Virus record (IMG/VR): IMGVR_UViG_3300005613_003983
Location: 1-55,071 of that record
Direction: 5' to 3' (one strand)
Length of the DNA stretch: 55,071 nt
Source of the DNA: a virus
Below are positions 7,587 through 14,596 of this stretch, piece by piece (position 1 is the first letter of the stretch; each line of letters starts with the position of its first letter). Below the pieces are notes generated by a model. The model saw nothing but the letters and a program-made list of their open reading frames with translations. It did no database searches and had not been told where the DNA came from. A program made the translations under genes and the position numbers.

Positions 7587-7754
7587 ATGACTCCAGAGCA
7601 AATTGCTGAATACAAAGATATGAAGGCTAAAAAAGAGGCTCAAAAGGCAAAGGACAAGGCGTATTATGAAAATTGGAAGGCTCAACAAAAGAAAATGAAA
7701 GCATTTTACGCAAAATGGTATGGCAAGGTGGTCAAAGGAACAAAAATTGAATAA
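7587..7754 (+). CDS. Small basic helical protein
   Basis: 55 aa, MTPEQIAEYKDMKAKKEAQK..., behind GAGAGGGGGTG. Very rich in Lys, Ala, Gln and Tyr with helical periodicity. First gene of the small-gene cluster. Unknown function. Confidence 0.6.
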   Translation: MTPEQIAEYKDMKAKKEAQKAKDKAYYENWKAQQKKMKAFYAKWYGKVVKGTKIE

Positions 7755-7803
7755 TAGCCTGACAGAGTGGCTGAGCAATCGGCCACTCTGATGAGGTTTT
7801 TAT
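7751..7803 (+). promoter_or_regulatory. Two-stem intercistronic RNA element 1
   Basis: Inner stem CAGAGTGGC/GCCACTCTG (7763-7771/7782-7790). The internal loop is GA on the 5' side and ATG on the 3' side. Outer stem ATAATAGCCT/AGGTTTTTAT (7751-7760/7794-7803), with one mismatch and one G-U. The outer stem contains the upstream stop codon and ends next to the AAAGGGGGTG of the next gene. Confidence 0.7.
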
Positions 7804-7822
7804 CAAAGGGGGTGAAATTACC

Positions 7823-7981
7823 ATATCTAAATACAAAAAATTTACAGAAGATGAGATTAAAGAGGTTTTAACAGATAGATGTCGGCACGGTTTACCAAGA
7901 ACATTCTGTTACCGATGGTTTAAAACTGTCGGACAATGGCAAAAAGCAATCTATCCTAGCAAATTACGCAAAGAATTATAG
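7823..7981 (+). CDS. Small protein with ATA start
   Basis: 52 aa reading (M/I)SKYKKFTEDEIKEVLTDRCRHGLPRTF... with no ATG, GTG or TTG near the strong AAAGGGGGTG site. ATA (eight bases after it) or ATT two codons earlier must initiate. The helical, amphipathic N-terminus and HGLPRTFCYRWF look like real protein, possibly DNA-binding. Unknown function. Confidence 0.5.
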   Translation: MSKYKKFTEDEIKEVLTDRCRHGLPRTFCYRWFKTVGQWQKAIYPSKLRKEL

Positions 7982-8058
7982 GATAAATCAAAAAGACGAT
8001 TTACCCCTATACAAAGTAACGATATTAGGTATAAAAGCATAAAATTACTAAAATAATT

Positions 8059-8406
8059 ATGAGATATTTTATGAGTGATGATATTAAAAAAATAAACATA
8101 GAAAGTATTTTTAACCCCTCTTTTACCTCTTCTTTTAATCACTCCTCAAGTAAGTCTTATTGTCTTTATAATAAAAAAAGGCATATCAGAAAAATAAAAC
8201 AAAATATTCGGGACATTGGTTTATCTCTGCTTATGATTACATTATTTACACTATTCTTCGGGTATAACCTATTGCGGGGTATTGATAGATATTACGAAAA
8301 TCAAGACAAAATGTTCTGCAAATCGGCTTTAGTTAGCAAAAACAAGGAATATCTTAACAAATGTCAATGCTTTTACAAGGGGGGTGATATAAATTGCATA
8401 CATTAA
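8059..8406 (+). CDS. Single-pass membrane protein
   Basis: 115 aa (or 111 from the ATG at 8071). One membrane helix at about 55-76 (GLSLLMITLFTLFFGYNLL) lies between a basic segment (KKRHIRKIKQNIR) and a Cys-containing tail (CQCFYKGGDINC). The ribosome binding site is poor. The end overlaps the next gene, whose Shine-Dalgarno lies inside it. Unknown. Confidence 0.45.
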   Translation: MRYFMSDDIKKINIESIFNPSFTSSFNHSSSKSYCLYNKKRHIRKIKQNIRDIGLSLLMITLFTLFFGYNLLRGIDRYYENQDKMFCKSALVSKNKEYLNKCQCFYKGGDINCIH

Positions 8407-8657
8407 CAAAAAATGACTCATTAACAGAGTATAGACTGTCTAAAGAACCTAAATCATTACGACGACTGGCTTGGATTTTAGAAATGAAACGAAGCGTTCC
8501 CTATTGGAACTCACGAAATGTCAACAGAACAAGACGGTGGCTAAATATCAAAAGAGATAAACAAATTATATTACTAAAAAATGAAGGATTATCTCTGGAA
8601 AATATATTTGCTTTTGTCAAAAAATATAAGTTAGTCATCGAAATGTGCAAAAACTAG
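8394..8657 (+). CDS. Small basic protein, TTG start
   Basis: 87 aa. TTG start seven bases after AAGGGGGGTG. Rich in Arg and Trp (RRLAWILEMKRSVPYWNSRN), suggestive of nucleic-acid binding. Unknown family. Confidence 0.55.
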   Translation: MHTLTKNDSLTEYRLSKEPKSLRRLAWILEMKRSVPYWNSRNVNRTRRWLNIKRDKQIILLKNEGLSLENIFAFVKKYKLVIEMCKN

Positions 8658-8707
8658 GAGCTTAACTTAATTCCCTAATCAATTAGGGAATTAGGACTAA
8701 TCTCTTA
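8655..8707 (+). promoter_or_regulatory. Two-stem intercistronic RNA element 2
   Basis: Inner stem TAATTCCCTAAT/ATTAGGGAATTA (8668-8679/8682-8693). Outer stem TAGGAG/CTCTTA (8655-8660/8702-8707) contains the upstream TAG stop and ends just before GAGAGGGGGTG. Confidence 0.6.
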
Positions 8708-8726
8708 CGAGAGGGGGTGACACATT

Positions 8727-8915
8727 ATGAAAACAATCAATCTCTATATTAAACACAATTACGGTGCTGAATATGCCTATGTCAAAGACGAAAAAATGGC
8801 AAAACCGATCCGACAACTAACTGGACAAAAAACTGTTAGTCGAGGGCATATTAAAGCTCTAAAAGATTTAGGGTTTAATTTTAGAATAGTTACAAATACC
8901 GACATTATTGGATAA
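8727..8915 (+). CDS. Small protein of unknown function
   Basis: 62 aa, MKTINLYIKHNYGAEYAYVKDE..., behind GAGAGGGGGTG. Contains RQLTGQKTVSRGHIKALKDLGF, a possible short helical DNA-binding or regulatory element. No family recognised. Confidence 0.55.
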   Translation: MKTINLYIKHNYGAEYAYVKDEKMAKPIRQLTGQKTVSRGHIKALKDLGFNFRIVTNTDIIG

Positions 8916-8948
8916 ACAAGTCTTTTTACGAATGGGGGTGACAAAATT

Positions 8949-9191
8949 ATGAGAAAAATAACTCAAAAAGAACTAATTCAAAACGAAGGATGTAGCAAAT
9001 ACTTATTAAAAAAAATCAAAAATCATGCTTTAAACAGTTTTTTTAGATTGAATGCTAAAACTGCTGATTGTTATGCTTTTGACATATCAAAAAATGATTG
9101 GTGCGGTGGTTGGGATTGGTCAACAATGTTAGTTGATTCTGAAGCAAAGTATCTTTTTATGTTAAAAGATAAAACTTTCTATCTTGCTTAA
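8949..9191 (+). CDS. Small protein of unknown function
   Basis: 80 aa, MRKITQKELIQNEGCSKYLL..., preceded by ATGGGGGTG. Tryptophan-rich middle (DWCGGWDWSTML). No domain recognised. Confidence 0.55.
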   Translation: MRKITQKELIQNEGCSKYLLKKIKNHALNSFFRLNAKTADCYAFDISKNDWCGGWDWSTMLVDSEAKYLFMLKDKTFYLA

Positions 9192-9209
9192 AGGAAGGAG
9201 GTAATTCTT

Positions 9210-9407
9210 ATGATGGGAGCATTATACCCAACTAAAAAAGCATTAAAAGCTTGCGTCGGTCAGAGTTTGCGGTATCAAGAAACATCGATGTTTGGTGCTG
9301 AATACAAAAGAAATGGCAGTTTTTGTGTAGTCGGACCAAATCCGATAGAACGAAAATGGTTTGCTGAGGTAACAATGAAAAATGGCTTAATCGCAAAAGT
9401 CAGTTAG
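9210..9407 (+). CDS. Small protein of unknown function
   Basis: 65 aa. Two adjacent ATGs; ribosome binding site AAGGAAGGAGG. Contains KKALKACVGQSLRYQETSMFG and GPNPIERKWFAEVTM. The stop codon lies in RNA element 3. Confidence 0.55.
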   Translation: MMGALYPTKKALKACVGQSLRYQETSMFGAEYKRNGSFCVVGPNPIERKWFAEVTMKNGLIAKVS

Positions 9408-9455
9408 AGCTTAACAGAGTGAACAATCACTTGTTCACTCTAATGAATTTCTAAC
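9403..9455 (+). promoter_or_regulatory. Two-stem intercistronic RNA element 3
   Basis: Inner stem AGAGTGAAC/GTTCACTCT (9416-9424/9433-9441). Outer stem GTTAGAGCTT/AATTTCTAAC (9403-9412/9446-9455), one C-T mismatch. 3' internal-loop bases AATG. The upstream stop TAG is inside the outer stem; GAAAGGGGGTG follows directly. Confidence 0.75.
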
Positions 9456-9475
9456 GAAAGGGGGTGACAACTATA

Positions 9476-10045
9476 ATGAATGATTACCAAAAAGAACAAA
9501 ACAAAAAAAGGCAAGAGTTATTAAAAACAGTTAAGAGCTTTACTAACGAAGCGGTCAAGTTAGAGGGCGGAGACAGTATGGCTGTTAAAATAACTAAAGA
9601 TTTTCCTATTTATATCAGAGGCAAGAACTTTAATAATCAATATACTTTTAGTTTATGGCATAAATTAAAATATATTACCCATTCTGATAGGAACAGAGTG
9701 GAGGAAAAATACCAAAAGCCTAATAATATAGGAGTAATGAACGCCAAAAAACTTGAAGCCTGGGTTAAGTATTTAAAATTGATATATCTTGACTTGTGTC
9801 AATTAAGTAAAGACAAACAAAACAAGGTCGATACCTTTATGACTAAGGTTAAAAAGATAAAAGACCTAAAATTAGGCGGTTACAACCTTAGTGAGGGCGA
9901 GTTTAGAGGAACTCTTGTCAAGGGCGGTTTAGACTATAGCTTTGAAATTAACAGGAGTGGCTATATTAACGAAAAAATAGAAGTCCACTATGCAACTGAT
10001 GAAACTCTTGAGAACTTTTTAAAGTTGGCAGACAACAAGCTTTAA
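9476..10045 (+). CDS. Protein of unknown function
   Basis: 189 aa from the ATG nine bases after GAAAGGGGGTG; a GTG at 9464 is part of that site. Begins MNDYQKEQNKKRQELLKTVK; contains FPIYIRGKNFNNQYTFSLWH and ends in an acidic helix. Largest protein in the small-gene cluster. No recognised domain. Confidence 0.65.
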   Translation: MNDYQKEQNKKRQELLKTVKSFTNEAVKLEGGDSMAVKITKDFPIYIRGKNFNNQYTFSLWHKLKYITHSDRNRVEEKYQKPNNIGVMNAKKLEAWVKYLKLIYLDLCQLSKDKQNKVDTFMTKVKKIKDLKLGGYNLSEGEFRGTLVKGGLDYSFEINRSGYINEKIEVHYATDETLENFLKLADNKL

Positions 10046-10050
10046 AAAGA

Positions 10051-10103
10051 TTTAGAGCTTCACAGAGTGAACAAATAATTGTTCACTCTAATGAATCTTT
10101 AAA
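10051..10103 (+). promoter_or_regulatory. Two-stem intercistronic RNA element 4
   Basis: Inner stem AGAGTGAACAA/TTGTTCACTCT (10064-10074/10079-10089), nearly the same as element 3. Outer stem TTTAGAGCTT/AATCTTTAAA (10051-10060/10094-10103) with the same C-T mismatch. Internal loop CA / AATG. Confidence 0.75.
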
Positions 10104-10148
10104 GAATGAACTAATTCAAGAAATTAAAAAGAAAGGAGGTAATGAACT

Positions 10149-10358
10149 ATGACATCATTAAGTCTTAACAAAAAAGCACAGGTCAAATTGGGTATGGGTG
10201 GTGAGTATCTAGAATTGAATATCTTTGGATTAACCAAAGAAGAAATGAAAAAACTCTCCAGTCTTTCAAAAGGACATTTAAAACTAGACAAAGGAAATAA
10301 AGATACAAGCATTAAATGGTTGGCGGGATTAGCAAGAGTAGTATTTTTCAAAGATTAG
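10149..10358 (+). CDS. Small protein of unknown function
   Basis: 69 aa, MTSLSLNKKAQVKLGMGGEY..., behind AAAGGAGGT. Lys-rich, ends RVVFFKD. The stop codon lies in RNA element 5. Confidence 0.55.
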   Translation: MTSLSLNKKAQVKLGMGGEYLELNIFGLTKEEMKKLSSLSKGHLKLDKGNKDTSIKWLAGLARVVFFKD

Positions 10359-10406
10359 AATTTAACAAAGCTTCTAACTAGTTTGGGGGCTTTGATTAGA
10401 TTTTAA
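10355..10406 (+). promoter_or_regulatory. Two-stem intercistronic RNA element 5
   Basis: Outer stem TTAGAATTTAA/TTAGATTTTAA (10355-10365/10396-10406) pairs over all 11 positions with two G-U pairs. Inner stem CAAAGC/GCTTTG (10366-10371/10389-10394). It contains the upstream TAG stop and is followed by GAAAGGAGG. Confidence 0.65.
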
Positions 10407-10421
10407 GAAAGGAGGCTAACA

Positions 10422-10640
10422 ATGAATGAAGGCATAGTCATAGGAATGGACGTTTTAACAATGACTGCTAGAGTAAGACTTAATGCAGAAACAATAAAAA
10501 GTATTAAAGCAGAAAGAATTTACAAAATGGGTGAAATTATTAAAATCTCACAGGAAATCCCTTGGTATCTAAAGAAGCAAATAATCAAAAAAGACATCTG
10601 GGGTAATCCTATACCTATTCACGGAGAGAGGATTGCTTAG
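10422..10640 (+). CDS. Small protein of unknown function
   Basis: 72 aa, MNEGIVIGMDVLTMTARVRL..., behind GAAAGGAGG. Contains WYLKKQIIKKDIWGNPIPIHG. No domain recognised. Confidence 0.55.
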   Translation: MNEGIVIGMDVLTMTARVRLNAETIKSIKAERIYKMGEIIKISQEIPWYLKKQIIKKDIWGNPIPIHGERIA

Positions 10641-10655
10641 AAAGGAGGCGGTAGT

Positions 10656-10844
10656 ATGTATAAAAAAACAGAAGAACAACTAGAAGCAGAAATTATTGAC
10701 GAACTAATAAGAATGAAACGCTTTTGGCAAAAGCCAACGAGCTATAAAAATCATACCAAAAAATCCCTTGTTGATATGATTGGCTATGACCTAACAAGGA
10801 TTATGCTTGCTGTTAATGATTTAAAAGAAAGGAGGAAAAAATGA
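10656..10844 (+). CDS. Small helical protein of unknown function
   Basis: 62 aa, MYKKTEEQLEAEIIDELIRM..., behind AAAGGAGGCGG. Mostly helical and charged. Overlaps the next gene by ATGA. Confidence 0.55.
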   Translation: MYKKTEEQLEAEIIDELIRMKRFWQKPTSYKNHTKKSLVDMIGYDLTRIMLAVNDLKERRKK

Positions 10845-10984
10845 AAGTCAATAAAAAAGAAATGAGATATATTGACGAAATCTTAGAACTTATTGATAAC
10901 AGAGACGAATTCACACGAAGCGACCTTCAAGGTATAGTTGGAGCGTTAGTAAAAAAAATTATTGAGGAACAACGGAAAGTTTAA
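10841..10984 (+). CDS. Small helical protein of unknown function
   Basis: 47 aa, MKVNKKEMRYIDEILELIDN..., starts inside the upstream stop with GAAAGGAGG eight bases upstream. Ends GALVKKIIEEQRKV. Unknown. Confidence 0.55.
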   Translation: MKVNKKEMRYIDEILELIDNRDEFTRSDLQGIVGALVKKIIEEQRKV

Positions 10985-10989
10985 TAATA

Positions 10990-11085
10990 AAGAAAACAGC
11001 TAATCATTTTACAAGTTTTTTAACTCTGGCTAGAGGTTAAGAGGCTGACTAAGCTGATTATACATTATTAGCACATTAAAAACTC
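10990..11085 (+). promoter_or_regulatory. Structured intergenic RNA, larger variant
   Basis: The 120-bp gap between genes holds nested pairing: inner TTAACTCT/AGAGGTTAA around 11020-11041, and an outer CAGCTAATCA / TGACTAAGCTG pairing (about 10998-11007 and 11046-11056) with a bulge. Likely a larger relative of the two-stem elements. Coordinates are approximate. Confidence 0.4.
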
Positions 11086-11104
11086 GATCAGAAAAGGAAC
11101 AAAA

Positions 11105-11521
11105 ATGACAAGTGCAGCTATGGCAGCTAAAGCTATTCGAGAAGAATTGAAAATTAAATTTCCTAATATAAAATTCAAAGTTAGGAGTCAAAATTACTCA
11201 AATGGCAATTCAGTCAATATCAGTTATAAAAACGCCATTCCTGAGGACAAAATAGAAGCTATTGTTAATAAGTATCAATACGGCAATTTCAATGGCATGA
11301 TTGATCTATACGAAATGACCAATGATCGAAAAGATATTCCACAAGCGAAATATATTTTTGTCAATAGAGAAATCGATCAAGATATTCTTGACACTAAAAA
11401 ACTAGAAATTGCCAAAAAGTATGGCATAGAAAATCCCGATGATAATATGGAATGGCTAAAAAAATTCAATCAATACTCTGAGCAAATAGTCTGGAAAGAA
11501 GTATCAAAAATGACTATTTAA
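11105..11521 (+). CDS. LPD29-like domain protein
   Basis: 138 aa. AAKAIREELKIKFPNIKFKVRSQNYSNGNSVNISY, then EAIVNKYQYGNFNGMIDLYE, matches the pattern of LPD29 (a large-polyvalent-protein-associated domain) found in phages, plasmids and conjugative elements. Biochemical role unknown. It has its own weak AAAAGGAAC site and follows a structured gap. Confidence 0.65.
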   Translation: MTSAAMAAKAIREELKIKFPNIKFKVRSQNYSNGNSVNISYKNAIPEDKIEAIVNKYQYGNFNGMIDLYEMTNDRKDIPQAKYIFVNREIDQDILDTKKLEIAKKYGIENPDDNMEWLKKFNQYSEQIVWKEVSKMTI

Positions 11522-11578
11522 TCCTTCATAATCTCTTCAAGTTTGATCGAGGCTTGAAGAGATGATTAAGAGATTAAA
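11517..11578 (+). promoter_or_regulatory. Two-stem intercistronic RNA element 6
   Basis: Inner stem ATCTCTTCAAG/CTTGAAGAGAT (11531-11541/11553-11563). Outer pairing TTTAATC/GATTAAA within 11517-11526/11568-11578. The upstream TAA lies in the outer stem; GGAAGGAGGTG follows. Confidence 0.7.
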
Positions 11579-11595
11579 GGAAGGAGGTGAAAAAT

Positions 11596-11760
11596 ATGAG
11601 AAAACTAAAAAAGTTTATTGATAGATTGAAAAGAGCTTGGGATTTAGCTAAGAAAATAAAGATAATTAGAAATAATGCTACTGGTATTGATGAGATATGG
11701 TTTGACAGAACAAAAAAAGCCAATAGAGGAATTTGTAGCTCTTATTGTAGAATTGCTTAG
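11596..11760 (+). CDS. Small basic protein of unknown function
   Basis: 54 aa, MRKLKKFIDRLKRAWDLAKK..., behind GGAAGGAGGTG. Strongly basic N-terminal helix, Cys-containing C-terminus (GICSSYCRIA). Confidence 0.55.
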   Translation: MRKLKKFIDRLKRAWDLAKKIKIIRNNATGIDEIWFDRTKKANRGICSSYCRIA

Positions 11761-11777
11761 AAAGGTGGTGATATTTT

Positions 11778-11960
11778 ATGAATGACGAAACCTATGAAGC
11801 ATTAAAAAGAGTAGTTAAAAAAACTAGAAATCTACTTAATACAAAATACGGACATAGAAAACGACTAAAATCAAATGAGGTATGGGAAAAAGCTGTCTTG
11901 ATTAAAGATATTAGGCAAGTAGAAAACTGGATTGACGAAACAGCTAAAGAACATAACTAA
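11778..11960 (+). CDS. Small protein of unknown function
   Basis: 60 aa, MNDETYEALKRVVKKTRNLL..., behind AAAGGTGGTG. Helical and charged. No domain recognised. Confidence 0.55.
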   Translation: MNDETYEALKRVVKKTRNLLNTKYGHRKRLKSNEVWEKAVLIKDIRQVENWIDETAKEHN

Positions 11961-11989
11961 TTAAATTATAACAGAGAGGTGGTGATAAT

Positions 11990-12154
11990 ATGAAAACCTA
12001 TATTCTCAAAAGTAACTATGAATATGAAATTCAAGCCAATAGTAAAGACGAAGCTCTTGAAAAGTGGAACGAAATAATTGAAGAGGAATTAGGATCTACT
12101 AATCAGGGTCTTTTGAATGTGCTTTGCGAAAGTTTGTATGCTAAAGAAATATAA
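11990..12154 (+). CDS. Small protein of unknown function
   Basis: 54 aa, MKTYILKSNYEYEIQANSKD..., behind GAGAGGTGGTG. The opening looks like the beta-strand plus helix of small phage proteins with SKDEALEKWNE. Unknown function. Confidence 0.55.
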   Translation: MKTYILKSNYEYEIQANSKDEALEKWNEIIEEELGSTNQGLLNVLCESLYAKEI

Positions 12155-12227
12155 AGAAAAGAAAGGAGTTAGAAACTAATATCTAGAATGAATAAAAACT
12201 ATTCTTCTAAAAGGGAGGTGATAAATT

Positions 12228-12344
12228 ATGAGCAATAAATTAAATGCTGAAGATGAACTAGAAATTGCTACAGAGATGATGACTGAAGCACAATATGACG
12301 AATTTCTGAAAAGAGTGGAAAAGGCAGAAGGAAAAGAAGAATAA
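12228..12344 (+). CDS. Small acidic protein of unknown function
   Basis: 38 aa, MSNKLNAEDELEIATEMMTE..., behind GGGAGGTG. Acidic helical peptide. Confidence 0.5.
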   Translation: MSNKLNAEDELEIATEMMTEAQYDEFLKRVEKAEGKEE

Positions 12345-12376
12345 ACATAAAAACTCACAAAAAGGAGGTGAAAAAA

Positions 12377-12709
12377 ATGATTGACAGAGGCAGAGATGAA
12401 TATGGACAATTTGTTTCCTATCTTCCTCGATATTACGATCATCATAAATCTTATCTTGAGCTACACGATAATCATACTATCTGGGATTTAGAAAATGAAA
12501 ATAAAACAGACGAGGAGTATCTTGTGCTAGTAGAAGAAGCTGTTCAGTTTTTTGAATTAAGAACAGAAACACCCTTGTTTCTCTTAGGTAGGTCAGGAAG
12601 ACACGTTTGTGTAGAGGATAATTATAAAAACAGCAAAAGGTATCAATGGTTAAAAAGGGTAGCTTTAGAATTAGAACAAAATATGATTGATACTTTTAAT
12701 ACGAAATAA
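12377..12709 (+). CDS. Protein of unknown function
   Basis: 110 aa from the ATG after AAAGGAGGTG; a GTG at 12368 is part of that site. Begins MIDRGRDEYGQFVSYLPRYY; contains FELRTETPLFLLGRSGRHVCVED, which resembles small phage proteins with a beta-rich C-terminus. No domain named. Confidence 0.6.
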   Translation: MIDRGRDEYGQFVSYLPRYYDHHKSYLELHDNHTIWDLENENKTDEEYLVLVEEAVQFFELRTETPLFLLGRSGRHVCVEDNYKNSKRYQWLKRVALELEQNMIDTFNTK

Positions 12710-12761
12710 GAACTTCATTGGCAAGATAAGTATACCTTGTCTTGCTAAATGAATCCCTTAT
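12706..12761 (+). promoter_or_regulatory. Two-stem intercistronic RNA element 7
   Basis: Inner stem TTGGCAAGATAAG/CTTGTCTTGCTAA (12718-12730/12736-12748, two G-U), loop TATAC. Internal loop CA / ATG as in the other copies. Outer ends ATAAG/CTTAT (12706-12710/12757-12761). Followed by GAAAGGAGG. Confidence 0.7.
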
Positions 12762-12775
12762 GAAAGGAGGTTATT

Positions 12776-12976
12776 ATGAAAAAATATATTAACGGTTTGT
12801 CAGGAGAAGAAGAACATTTAGCATTAAAGATGTTAAATAAAAAAGAGATGACAGAAGAACAAAAAGACTTCTTGAAAAGATTAGAAGAATTTTTCAAGTG
12901 GAACTGCAGTAAAAGTGAAATGGATGATAGAGCAATGATTTTGAATCAATTATTAGAAGAATTAACAAATTATTAA
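12776..12976 (+). CDS. Small acidic helical protein
   Basis: 66 aa, MKKYINGLSGEEEHLALKML..., behind GAAAGGAGG. All-helical, acidic. Unknown function. Confidence 0.55.
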   Translation: MKKYINGLSGEEEHLALKMLNKKEMTEEQKDFLKRLEEFFKWNCSKSEMDDRAMILNQLLEELTNY

Positions 12977-13005
12977 AAAACATTAATAGAGAGGGGGTGA
13001 AAAAC

Positions 13006-13431
13006 ATGACAAGAGGAAAATTTGTCTTAATAACTAAAAAGCAGGTTTATATTAGCACAGAATTCAATGGCGATATGTATCCTGAATATCATGGCAAAGA
13101 TGTTTATAGACGATTATTAAAGGTAAAAAATTTAGCAGATTTAACCAGAGAAGTTAAAGACTTTAATAAACAAAACTTTAATTACAAAGAAAAGCTCATA
13201 AATGAGAGAAGTCTTAAATGGTTAAAGAAAACTAAGGATTTTAATTGGAGATACTTTGATAATTGGTTCAGTGACTGGCTCTATATTAAAAATCTTTCGG
13301 GTGAAGATATTACCTTCATATTGGATAAAAGCAAAAAAGATAGACTTGTGCTTAATGGAGAAACAGTTGCTTTTTATTTTGGTCGAAATCCTAATAAAAA
13401 GGAAAAAGAGCATCTTATGCATATAGTCTAA
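13006..13431 (+). CDS. Protein of unknown function
   Basis: 141 aa from the ATG after GAGGGGGTG; a GTG at 12997 is part of that site. Begins MTRGKFVLITKKQVYISTEF, a pattern seen in small phage proteins that start with a beta hairpin. Continues YPEYHGKDVYRRLLKVKNLADL. No domain named. Confidence 0.6.
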   Translation: MTRGKFVLITKKQVYISTEFNGDMYPEYHGKDVYRRLLKVKNLADLTREVKDFNKQNFNYKEKLINERSLKWLKKTKDFNWRYFDNWFSDWLYIKNLSGEDITFILDKSKKDRLVLNGETVAFYFGRNPNKKEKEHLMHIV

Positions 13432-13460
13432 AAAAGTCTAAAAAAGAGGAGGTGATATTT

Positions 13461-13625
13461 ATGGAAATTACCAAAGAAGATTTTGAGAGCTATAAAAGGG
13501 TAAGAGACTCTGGGGTAACTAATATGTTTAATGTTAAAAAAGTTGGCGAGCTTTCAGGATTGGAGAAAAAGACGATACTTGAGATAATGAAAAACTATGC
13601 AACTTTAGAGAAAAACTATGCATAA
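13461..13625 (+). CDS. Small protein of unknown function
   Basis: 54 aa, MEITKEDFESYKRVRDSGVT..., behind GAGGAGGTG. Contains TNMFNVKKVGELSGLEKKTI, a pattern seen in short phage proteins of unknown role. The stop codon is the start of RNA element 8. Confidence 0.6.
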   Translation: MEITKEDFESYKRVRDSGVTNMFNVKKVGELSGLEKKTILEIMKNYATLEKNYA

Positions 13626-13683
13626 GTAGTCTGACAGTAGAGGTTTGTCTAAGGCGGATAAACCTCTACTGATGAGATTATTT
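13624..13683 (+). promoter_or_regulatory. Two-stem intercistronic RNA element 8
   Basis: Inner stem CAGTAGAGGTTT/AAACCTCTACTG (13635-13646/13660-13671). Internal loop GA / ATG, the same as element 1. Outer stem AAGTAGTCT/AGATTATTT (13624-13632/13675-13683), nine pairs with two G-U. Followed by AGAGAGGAGGTG. Confidence 0.75.
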
Positions 13684-13699
13684 AGAGAGGAGGTGAATT

Positions 13700-14197
13700 A
13701 TGCTAGATTTCATAGCTGGAAATATACAGGCTAAAAGAGCTTTATCAATCGCTCTCGACGGTAAACATTCTATTAAGTTTATAGGAAATGAAGAGGCTAA
13801 ACAATTTGCAGATTTTGCTAAAAAACAAAGCATAGAGGCTTATGCTTTTAAGCCTTGTCTTTGTGGTAATTTTGGAAGTTCAACAAAATCTTGTAGTTGT
13901 AAGCCTGAAGAAATAGCCGAGGTTCAAAGGAAAATTGCTTTAACTCCTACAGACTTAACTGTGGAAACGACTAGACCACAAGTAAAAAAAGCAATGATAG
14001 TTCTTGCTAAAGAGTTTAAAAACTTAAATCCAGAAGTATTAGCTCTTTTAAATAATGCTTATAGTCAAATGAATCTTGAAATGTATGAAGCAAGGCAGAT
14101 ATTAAGGGTTGCTAAAACTATAAGTAAGTTGAATCAAAATTCAAGAATTGAGACTTGTGATTTAGCTGAGGCTTTACAGTATAGACCAAAGTCTTAA
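13700..14197 (+). CDS. Miniature ComM/ChlI-like protein lacking the ATPase core
   Basis: 165 aa. Three pieces match ComM (YifB) in order. Residues 3-30 (DFIAGNIQAKRALSIAL, KHSIKFIG) match the segment before the P-loop. Residues 52-80 (CLCGNFGSSTKSCSCKPEEI) match the Cys-rich PCPCG/CxC region. The C-terminus (ARQILRVAKTISKLNQNSRI, DLAEALQYR) matches the Mg-chelatase C-terminal helical domain. The Walker A and B motifs and most of the AAA+ fold of the roughly 500-aa family are missing. It may be a dominant-negative partner or decoy of a host ComM-type helicase; this is inference. Confidence 0.65.
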   Translation: MLDFIAGNIQAKRALSIALDGKHSIKFIGNEEAKQFADFAKKQSIEAYAFKPCLCGNFGSSTKSCSCKPEEIAEVQRKIALTPTDLTVETTRPQVKKAMIVLAKEFKNLNPEVLALLNNAYSQMNLEMYEARQILRVAKTISKLNQNSRIETCDLAEALQYRPKS

Positions 14198-14243
14198 TTC
14201 TTTTCTCTCTCTTTAAGAAATTAAAGAGAGGATAAAGAGTTAA
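14194..14243 (+). promoter_or_regulatory. Two-stem intercistronic RNA element 9
   Basis: Inner stem CTCTCTTTAA/TTAAAGAGAG with a GAAA tetraloop (14207-14216/14221-14230). Outer stem TTAATTCTTT/AAAGAGTTAA (14194-14203/14234-14243), ten pairs with one G-U. Internal loop TCT / GAT. It ends the small-gene cluster, before the promoter at 14301, so here it could also act in termination, although no T-tract follows. Confidence 0.7.
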
Positions 14244-14300
14244 AATAAAAGAGGTTTGAATAAATTTTAATAAAAGATAAGCCTAGTTAGAATTGAATGG

Positions 14301-14329
14301 TTGACTTTTGGAGTAGAATGATGTATAAT
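14301..14329 (+). promoter_or_regulatory. Sigma70-type promoter, conserved family
   Basis: TTGACT, 17-bp spacer, TATAAT, with a spacer resembling those at 18553, 21603, 27478 and 51004 (ends AGAATGATG). It heads the operon beginning at 14370. Confidence 0.8.
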
Positions 14330-14369
14330 ATATAGAGTTAAAAAAGGATTTTAAGAAAGGAGTAAGAAA

Positions 14370-14582
14370 ATGAGAACAATAGGAAAAAGGAATGTCAATT
14401 TAGTTAAGAGGTTAACAAGAAAAGCTCTTGAAAAGAGAAAAATGCCGTGGGGTATAGTAGAAAGCTATCAAGGAATTGACAAGGAAATAATAGACGAGTT
14501 GCCTGTTAAATTGTGGGACACTTGGGAAATGGCTGACCAAGAAATTCGGAGAATTATAAATGACACGATTGGAGCTTATTGA
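14370..14582 (+). CDS. Small basic protein of unknown function
   Basis: 70 aa, MRTIGKRNVNLVKRLTRKAL..., behind AAGAAAGGAG. First gene of the 14.3-kb operon. Basic N-terminus, acidic C-terminus. Confidence 0.55.
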   Translation: MRTIGKRNVNLVKRLTRKALEKRKMPWGIVESYQGIDKEIIDELPVKLWDTWEMADQEIRRIINDTIGAY

Positions 14583-14596
14583 AAGGAGGTAAAACT

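Noticed and set aside
7763-7810. CTGATGAG after the hairpin looked like the core of a hammerhead ribozyme (CUGAUGAG ... GAAA)
   Set aside because: No second stem forms after CTGATGAG, and the sequence needed at the cleavage site is missing. The other copies of the element vary at the would-be catalytic bases.
12188-12238. 16-codon frame beginning MNKNYSSKREV
   Set aside because: It overlaps the ribosome binding site of the next gene and has no supporting features beyond a weak upstream site.
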